Origin: Lachnospiraceae bacterium
GTDB taxonomy: Bacteria; Bacillota; Clostridia; Lachnospirales; Lachnospiraceae
Direction: 5' to 3'
Length of the DNA stretch: 39,692 nucleotides
Assembly (NCBI GenBank): GCA_017439665.1
Contig: JAFSIS010000079.1
Coordinates: forward strand, 1 to 39,692
Positions 35,677 to 39,692 of the stretch are shown one piece after another. Positions within the stretch are counted from its first letter, which is position 1, and each line of letters begins with the position of its first letter. A program made the translations under genes and the position numbers. The notes below the pieces were generated by a model. It did no database searches. It was not told the DNA's origin and worked only from the letters and a program-made list of their open reading frames with translations.

Positions 35677-35705
35677 TTGTGCAGAGGAAAAAAACGGTGT
35701 ATGAT
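35677..35705 (+). promoter_or_regulatory. Predicted promoter of the 35.8-kb membrane-protein gene
   Basis: TTGTGC (35677-35682), 17-bp spacer, TATGAT (35700-35705). The roughly 110-nt leader contains a perfect 10-bp inverted repeat, AATTTTGTAA (35720-35729) with TTACAAAATT (35749-35758), and the palindrome GGCTGCAGCC (35785-35794). Confidence 0.45.
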
Positions 35706-35819
35706 GTATGGGAAGAGAAAATTTTGTAATAATGAAGGTATTCAACAGTTACAAAATTCCAATAGAGGGTAGATCGTCGTGTCAGGCTGCAGCCCTGAAA
35801 AAAAGAGTGGAGTATACAG

Positions 35820-36368
35820 ATGAAAAACGAAGAACAGTTTATGGTAGATGGTTTTCTTTTTGGAAATAAGGATGATGTCAAGCAGGCCCAGGAGGAAGTG
35901 GAAACCGTAAAGTTTCTGGAGCAGAAAATGAATTTTGAGGACACGGGCACAACCCTCAGGGTCTATGAAAAGGCATTGAAAGAAAAGATATTTAAAACGC
36001 CCATTGGTTTCGAATTTATGAGAAAAATACAGCATGAGCTGATGAAGCGGGGAGTGCCGGAGGAAAACATCAAGCCCATCCCTCTGTATCAGGTTTTTTC
36101 CAGGACGGAGGAAGTGAAGCCAGCACGGGTACAAAAGAAGAAGGTGAAGCCGGATAAGACCAAAATATATCTTCGCACTTCTGTACTGGTCAATATTGCC
36201 CTGGTCATTTTGGTTATTGGTATGTTTGTGATCTCCCTTTTTGGGGAAACTCCCAATATCGTCAATTACCGCTTCCGTATTCAGGATGAATATTCTACCT
36301 GGGAGCAGGAGCTGACAGAGAGGGAAAATCGGATAAAGGAAAAAGAACGGGAATTGAATCTGGAGTGA
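35820..36368 (+). CDS. Hypothetical single-pass membrane protein
   Basis: A 182-residue protein: hydrophilic N-terminal domain (1-110), basic linker (KKKVKPDKTK), one TM helix (about 119-141) and a short charged coiled coil at the C-terminus (WEQELTERENRIKEKERELN). By the positive-inside rule the N-terminal domain is cytoplasmic. GGAG lies 7 nt before the ATG. It precedes a response regulator gene by about 195 bp. I recognise no family. Confidence 0.65.
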   Translation: MKNEEQFMVDGFLFGNKDDVKQAQEEVETVKFLEQKMNFEDTGTTLRVYEKALKEKIFKTPIGFEFMRKIQHELMKRGVPEENIKPIPLYQVFSRTEEVKPARVQKKKVKPDKTKIYLRTSVLVNIALVILVIGMFVISLFGETPNIVNYRFRIQDEYSTWEQELTERENRIKEKERELNLE

Positions 36369-36563
36369 TTTTTTGTCGCAGCGAAGATCATGGATGATGA
36401 TATTTTTTCACAGTTTAAACATATTTTGGAGATATACTGAGGATAAATTCTATCGGAGAAATCTTGTATCAGAAGATTTTATCATGTGCCCCGGATCAAC
36501 TATTCCGGGAATAGTGACCGTGAAGATGATGAAGGATTGCGGGTTGGATTTGTGGAGGAAAGT

Positions 36564-37238
36564 ATGGATAAACTGAAAATTTTGGTGGTTGACGATGAAG
36601 ACAGAATGCGAAAGCTGGTGAGAGATTTCCTGGTAAAAGCCGGATATGCTGTACTGGAGGCAGCAGACGGAAGTGAGGCCATGGAGATCATTTATGCTAA
36701 TAAGGATATTTCCCTGTTGATCCTGGATGTGATGATGCCCCGGATGGATGGCTGGGAGGTGTGCCGGGAGGTAAGAAGCTTTTCCCAGATGCCGATCATT
36801 ATGCTGACGGCCAGAGGAGATGAACGGGATGAGCTTTTAGGCTTTGAACTGGGAGTAGATGAATATATTTCCAAGCCCTTCAGCCCCAAGATCCTGGTAG
36901 CCAGGGTAGAGGCAATTTTGAGAAGAAGCCAGGGGCTGGCAGAGGAAGCCAAGCTGGAGATAGGCGGCATCGTTCTGGATAAGGCAGCCCACGTAGTGAC
37001 CATAGACGGACAGCCCGTGGAGCTCAGCTACAAGGAATTTGAGCTGCTGGCCTATTTTATGGAAAATAAGGGGATTGCCCTTTCCCGGGAAAAAATCCTG
37101 AACAGTGTATGGAATTACGATTATTTCGGGGATGCCCGCACCATCGATACCCATGTCAAAAAGCTTCGCAGCAAGATGGGAGAAAAAGGCGAACTGATCA
37201 AAACCATCTGGGGTATGGGGTATAAGTTGGAGGTATAG
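36564..37238 (+). CDS. OmpR/PhoB-family response regulator (orphan)
   Basis: A 224-residue two-domain regulator. The receiver domain (1-120) has D10, D11, phosphoacceptor D55 (LLILDVMMPRMDGWEV), T82 and K104 (YISKPF). The DNA-binding winged helix (about 130-223) contains LSYKEFELLAYF, SREKILNSVWNYDYFGDARTID and HVKKLRSKMGE. ATG 36564 follows GGAGGAA. No histidine kinase lies beside it; a strong terminator follows 14 bp later. Confidence 0.95.
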   Translation: MDKLKILVVDDEDRMRKLVRDFLVKAGYAVLEAADGSEAMEIIYANKDISLLILDVMMPRMDGWEVCREVRSFSQMPIIMLTARGDERDELLGFELGVDEYISKPFSPKILVARVEAILRRSQGLAEEAKLEIGGIVLDKAAHVVTIDGQPVELSYKEFELLAYFMENKGIALSREKILNSVWNYDYFGDARTIDTHVKKLRSKMGEKGELIKTIWGMGYKLEV

Positions 37239-37251
37239 CTACGAGCAGAGC

Positions 37252-37312
37252 AAAAGGAGTGACATAAGCGCGACGGAAGTTTACTTACAGGAGCGTTTAT
37301 GTCACTCCTTTT
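37252..37312. terminator. Intrinsic terminator after the response regulator
   Basis: Arms of 20 bp with one mismatch (AAAAGGAGTGACATAAGCGC against GCGTTTATGTCACTCCTTTT); A and T ends on both sides allow bidirectional use. Confidence 0.85.
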
Positions 37313-37359
37313 ATTGGCAATAACGGCAAAAATCAAAAAGAAGATGCCTGGATGAATAT

Positions 37360-37399
37360 TTGTAATATTGCCGATACTATGGTATATTATATCATAGTA
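37360..37399 (+). promoter_or_regulatory. Predicted promoter and operator of the truncated fic gene
   Basis: TTGTAA (37360-37365), 17-bp spacer, TATATT (37383-37388) preceded by TGG. The inverted repeat TACTATG / CATAGTA (37375-37381, 37393-37399) flanks the -10. Confidence 0.5.
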
Positions 37400-37433
37400 A
37401 AGTGCAAATTTGATTGATAACGGAGGAGAGCAG

Positions 37434-37787
37434 ATGCGATACCTTTCAGTTAATGAAATAGCGAAAAAATGGAATATGTCGGAGCGAAGCGTTAGAAATT
37501 ATTGCGCCCAGGGACGAGTGCTTGGTGCGTTCCTTATCGGCAAGACTTGGAATATTCCTGAGAATGCAGAGAAACCAGAGCGTTCCAACAAGAAGAAAGA
37601 ACAGTCGATTACATTGCTGGATATTCTTAAGGAGCAGAAAGCAAGCAAATATTCCGGCGGCATTTACCACAAGACACAGATTGATTTCACGTACAACTCC
37701 AATCATATAGAAGGCAGCCGTCTGACACACGATCAGACCAGATATATTTTTGAAACCAATACCATTCTTTTTGTTTTTATGTTTTAA
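37434..37787 (+). pseudogene. Truncated Fic-family protein (N-terminal part only)
   Basis: The 117 codons begin with a helix-turn-helix (YLSVNEIAKKWNMSERSVRNY) and continue through a linker to the start of the Fic fold (YNSNHIEGSRLTHDQTRYIF), with S/E-x-x-E-G-S inhibitory-type helix. The frame then runs into unrelated LFVFMF and stops near residue 117, before the HPFxxGNG AMPylation motif, which is absent from the window. GGAGGAG precedes the ATG. Loss of the 3' part by deletion or replacement near 37763 is inferred. Confidence 0.75.
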
Positions 37788-37951
37788 AGTTTGATTGCAG
37801 CCTTGTGCTGCGGTATGTGATAATATCACGGACGGAACACAGCCTCTGCACTTATAATATAATTGAGAAGCAATCCACATTCCACGCAGACGGCTGCTGA
37901 CAGCGGCCTGCATGGTATTTCAAATAATTTCTTTCATAAAGGAGACCAGCT

Positions 37952-38014
37952 ATGGAAAGTCAAGTCCTAATTAGTTGGAAATTTAAAAATCCTTTTCGTG
38001 GTAAAAATGGGTAA
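37952..38014 (+). pseudogene. Orphan 5' end, probably the original start of msrA
   Basis: AAAGGAG lies 7 nt before ATG 37952. The frame starts MESQVLIS and stops after 20 codons inside the IS element. Joined at the flanking 9-bp repeat, it reads MESQVLIIIQGCSMKHKN in frame with the MsrA gene at 39089. It is therefore likely the detached translation start of msrA; a cut-off leader peptide is an alternative. Confidence 0.5.
37965..37973 (+). repeat. 9-bp direct repeat, left flank of the IS110 element
   Basis: TCCTAATTA, identical to 39063-39071. The two copies are 1098 bp apart, centre to centre. Confidence 0.65.
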
Positions 38015-38077
38015 CCTTAATAAGGCTCCCTGGTGGGCGCTTTTAAACAAATCTATGATGTTAGGTATCCAGACCTC

Positions 38078-38877
38078 TTACTCGAGGTTGAATTCGATTT
38101 CGTCAGTAAGCATCTTCCAGATGACTCTGACTAACTTGCCGGCACAGTGCCCAAGGGCATTATAGTGAGTCCGGCCTTCAGCCATCTTGGCATCATAGTA
38201 TGCCTTGAAGGTGGCATTATTTTTAACAACGTTATGGGCTGCGTTTACAAGTGCATATCTGAGGACTTTAGATCCACGCCTAGACATTCTGGTTTTCTTA
38301 GCCTGGAAGTTTCCAGACTGATATACAGAGGGATCCAAGCCGGCATATGCAAGCAGCTTGTTGGGGCAGGAGAACCGGTGAATATCACCGATCTCACCAA
38401 GGATCATTCCACCATTAATATATCCGATACCCGGAATGGTCATGATGACAGAATCATTAAATTTCATGATTTTGGTCATCTCAGCTTCAACTCTTTCTAA
38501 TTGGCTATCCAGTAACTCGATTTGTGCAATAGAGAGGGTTATCTGAATAGATAGAGCACTGTCGTCAGAACCGACAGACTTTTGTGCGAGAACTCTTAAT
38601 TGCTGAGCCATTTCTTTGTTAAAGTGTCCGTGCGAGTTCACTTTAAGTAAATGAGCCAGATGAGTCATATGCTCATATGCATAGAAGCGATTGCTTTTGG
38701 GGTAGGAGCTTCTTTAAGAAGCGCATAGACAGATTTTTGATGCAGGCCTGATTTGAAGAAATACTGCAATTCAGGAAAGACCTCATCCACATAAGAAGTC
38801 AGCTGAATCTTTAGGCATGTTCGCTGCTTAATGGTCTTTTGGCGAAAGCGCCCTTGATATCCACCAACAATTATCAT
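38078..38877 (-). pseudogene. IS110-family transposase, deleted N-terminal domain and frameshift
   Basis: The C-terminal Transposase_20 domain is clear: [55 protein letters not shown]. The reading frame breaks at 38666-38679, where CATATG-CT-CATATG looks like an 8-bp duplication; the downstream frame starts [11 protein letters not shown]. At the 5' end, MIIVGG resembles a family start (MIIVGID...) but runs directly into GYQGRFRQKTIKQ, so roughly 130 residues of the DEDD RuvC-like domain appear deleted. Inactive unless complemented. Confidence 0.8.
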
Positions 38878-39062
38878 CGTAGACTTGATGGAAATAAGTA
38901 CTCGGATTACTCCGGCAACATCCAGCTATAAACAATTCAGATAAAGGTAGCGGCAATACACCCTTCGAGTAGTCAAAGCTACAGGGCAATCATCAAAAGT
39001 CCACAGTATCTGAATGTATTGAACCATGATATTAAAAGAAAGGAAACGTGTGATAATTAACT
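38878..39062 (-). ncRNA. Candidate bridge-RNA end of the IS110 element
   Basis: IS110-group elements transcribe a bridge RNA from the non-coding segment 5' of the transposase. Here about 185 bp remain between the transposase start and the right direct repeat, on the correct side and of the expected length. I could not establish the guide loops by eye, so this is positional inference. Confidence 0.3.
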
Positions 39063-39071
39063 TCCTAATTA
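39063..39071 (+). repeat. 9-bp direct repeat, right flank of the IS110 element
   Basis: TCCTAATTA, second copy. With the adjacent 39052-39059 it also forms an inverted repeat GATAATTA-ACTTCC-TAATTATC. Confidence 0.65.
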
Positions 39072-39088
39072 TCATACAAGGGTGCTCA

Positions 39089-39692
39089 ATGAAACATAAG
39101 AACAGAATATTTGGCAGACAGGGGCTTCTACTTCTTCTCGCCGCGCTTTTGATCCTTGGCGGCTGTTCCGCCCCTCAACAGGGAGGAAACCCCGCCCAAA
39201 GCGCATCAGTAGAGGCAGACGGAGAACCGGAAGCCAACGAGCTGTCGGCAAGCGAGCCCACAGAAAACACTCCGGAGGTAGAGATTATGGATTTTTCCAA
39301 CGAGTCTGAACATGTGATATATCTTGCCGGCGGCTGCTTCTGGGGGCTGGAGCAGCTGATGCAGTCCATCCCCGGTGTCATCGACGCCCAGAGCGGCTAT
39401 GCCAACGGCACCGGTGAGGAAGATGCCAACTACGAGACAGTCTGCGCAGAGGACACCGGCTTCCGTGAGACGGTGCGGGTGGAGTATGACCCGGAGCAGG
39501 TCAGCCTGGACGCGCTTCTGCTGGCCTATTTCTACGTGCTCGAACCCACGGTGGAAAACCGGCAGGGCAACGACATCGGCACCCAGTACCAGACCGGCGT
39601 ATACTACACCAACGACAAGGCCAAGGAGACCGTGGAGCGGATCGCCGAGTTGGAGCGCAGCCGCAGCGAGAAATTCGTTGTGGAGATTGGCC
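39089..39692 (+). CDS. msrA: Peptide methionine sulfoxide reductase MsrA, lipoprotein (partial)
   Basis: Reduces methionine-S-sulfoxide in exported proteins. The frame is open to the window end (201 codons). It has a signal peptide (GLLLLLAALLILGGC) with lipidated C26, a low-complexity linker (about 27-70) and the MsrA domain with catalytic C83 in GGCFWGLEQ, then DTGFRETVRVEYDP and GNDIGTQYQTGVYY. An MsrB fusion may follow outside the window. The sequence is visibly richer in G and C (gcc, ggc, ctg) than upstream genes. The SD before ATG 39089 is weak (AAGGG). Confidence 0.9.
   Translation, partial: MKHKNRIFGRQGLLLLLAALLILGGCSAPQQGGNPAQSASVEADGEPEANELSASEPTENTPEVEIMDFSNESEHVIYLAGGCFWGLEQLMQSIPGVIDAQSGYANGTGEEDANYETVCAEDTGFRETVRVEYDPEQVSLDALLLAYFYVLEPTVENRQGNDIGTQYQTGVYYTNDKAKETVERIAELERSRSEKFVVEIG

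Larger units (their letters stand above)
37974..39062 (-). mobile_element. IS110-family element, internally deleted and frameshifted
   Basis: Bounded by the TCCTAATTA direct repeats; no terminal inverted repeats, as usual for IS110. It carries a minus-strand transposase remnant and about 185 bp of non-coding sequence 5' of it. Intact members usually encode about 400 residues in about 1.4-1.5 kb; this one has space for 267 codons. The missing part is the DEDD catalytic domain. It is not autonomous. Confidence 0.7.

Noticed and set aside
36373..36576. 67-residue frame before the response regulator
   Set aside because: No SD or motif, and it overlaps the better-supported start at 36564.

Overview
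The window is a chromosomal segment of a low-to-moderate GC, spore-forming Clostridia, most likely Lachnospiraceae. This rests on RNase Y, SpoIIM- and SpoVB-like sporulation genes, a MocR-type class I aminotransferase, purine-rich Shine-Dalgarno (SD) sites (AAGGAGG), and the order enolase-secG-rnr-smpB-ssrA, which is typical of Firmicutes. The species cannot be named from the sequence alone.

Layout. 1-294: tail of an Rpn/PD-(D/E)XK transposase-like protein. 0.5-7.1 kb: rny, a lipoprotein, a class I aminotransferase flanked on both sides by short tandem repeats, then nudF-spoIIM-xerD. 7.2-11.8 kb: DAHP synthase and a SpoVB-like flippase on the minus strand, mnmA on the plus strand, and a PHP-type histidinol-phosphatase that meets mnmA stop to stop. 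12-15.3 kb: gap-pgk-tpiA. 15.4-16.7 kb: an OFA-family MFS transporter. 16.8-22.0 kb: bioY, a degenerate M23/LytM membrane protein, a bactofilin, a PurF-like protein without its glutaminase nucleophile, a TPR membrane protein and thiN, all closely spaced. 22.1-25.0 kb: a CDF metal exporter (minus strand) and gpmI. 25.1-28.7 kb: a YtrA-like GntR regulator with an ABC ATPase and a large permease. 28.7-33.9 kb: eno, secG, rnr, smpB and ssrA (tmRNA).

The lower-glycolysis genes gap, pgk, tpiA, gpmI and eno keep the classical Firmicutes order. They are split by an 8-kb block between tpiA and gpmI and a 3.7-kb ABC block between gpmI and eno. The translation/RNA quality-control genes rnr, smpB and ssrA follow, with rnr and smpB overlapping.

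Downstream of ssrA (about 33.9 kb onward) the window becomes accessory. It holds degenerate coding fragments, an unclassified leader/terminator, a small orphan ORF, a DUF4231 two-TM protein, a single-pass membrane protein, an orphan OmpR-family response regulator, a truncated Fic gene, an internally deleted and frameshifted IS110-family element, and the start of a GC-richer MsrA lipoprotein gene. Nine-base direct repeats flank the IS110 element. Removing the element and one repeat copy joins a strong SD and ATG in frame to msrA, so the element appears to have split msrA from its native translation start.

The strongest leads are four. (1) A terminator-like hairpin has its 3' arm containing the eno start codon. 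(2) The PurF paralogue keeps its phosphoribosyltransferase and likely Fe-S cysteines but has lost the glutaminase site. (3) A 166-bp fold-back element starts at the secG stop codon. (4) The IS110 deletion derivative retains a possible bridge-RNA end.
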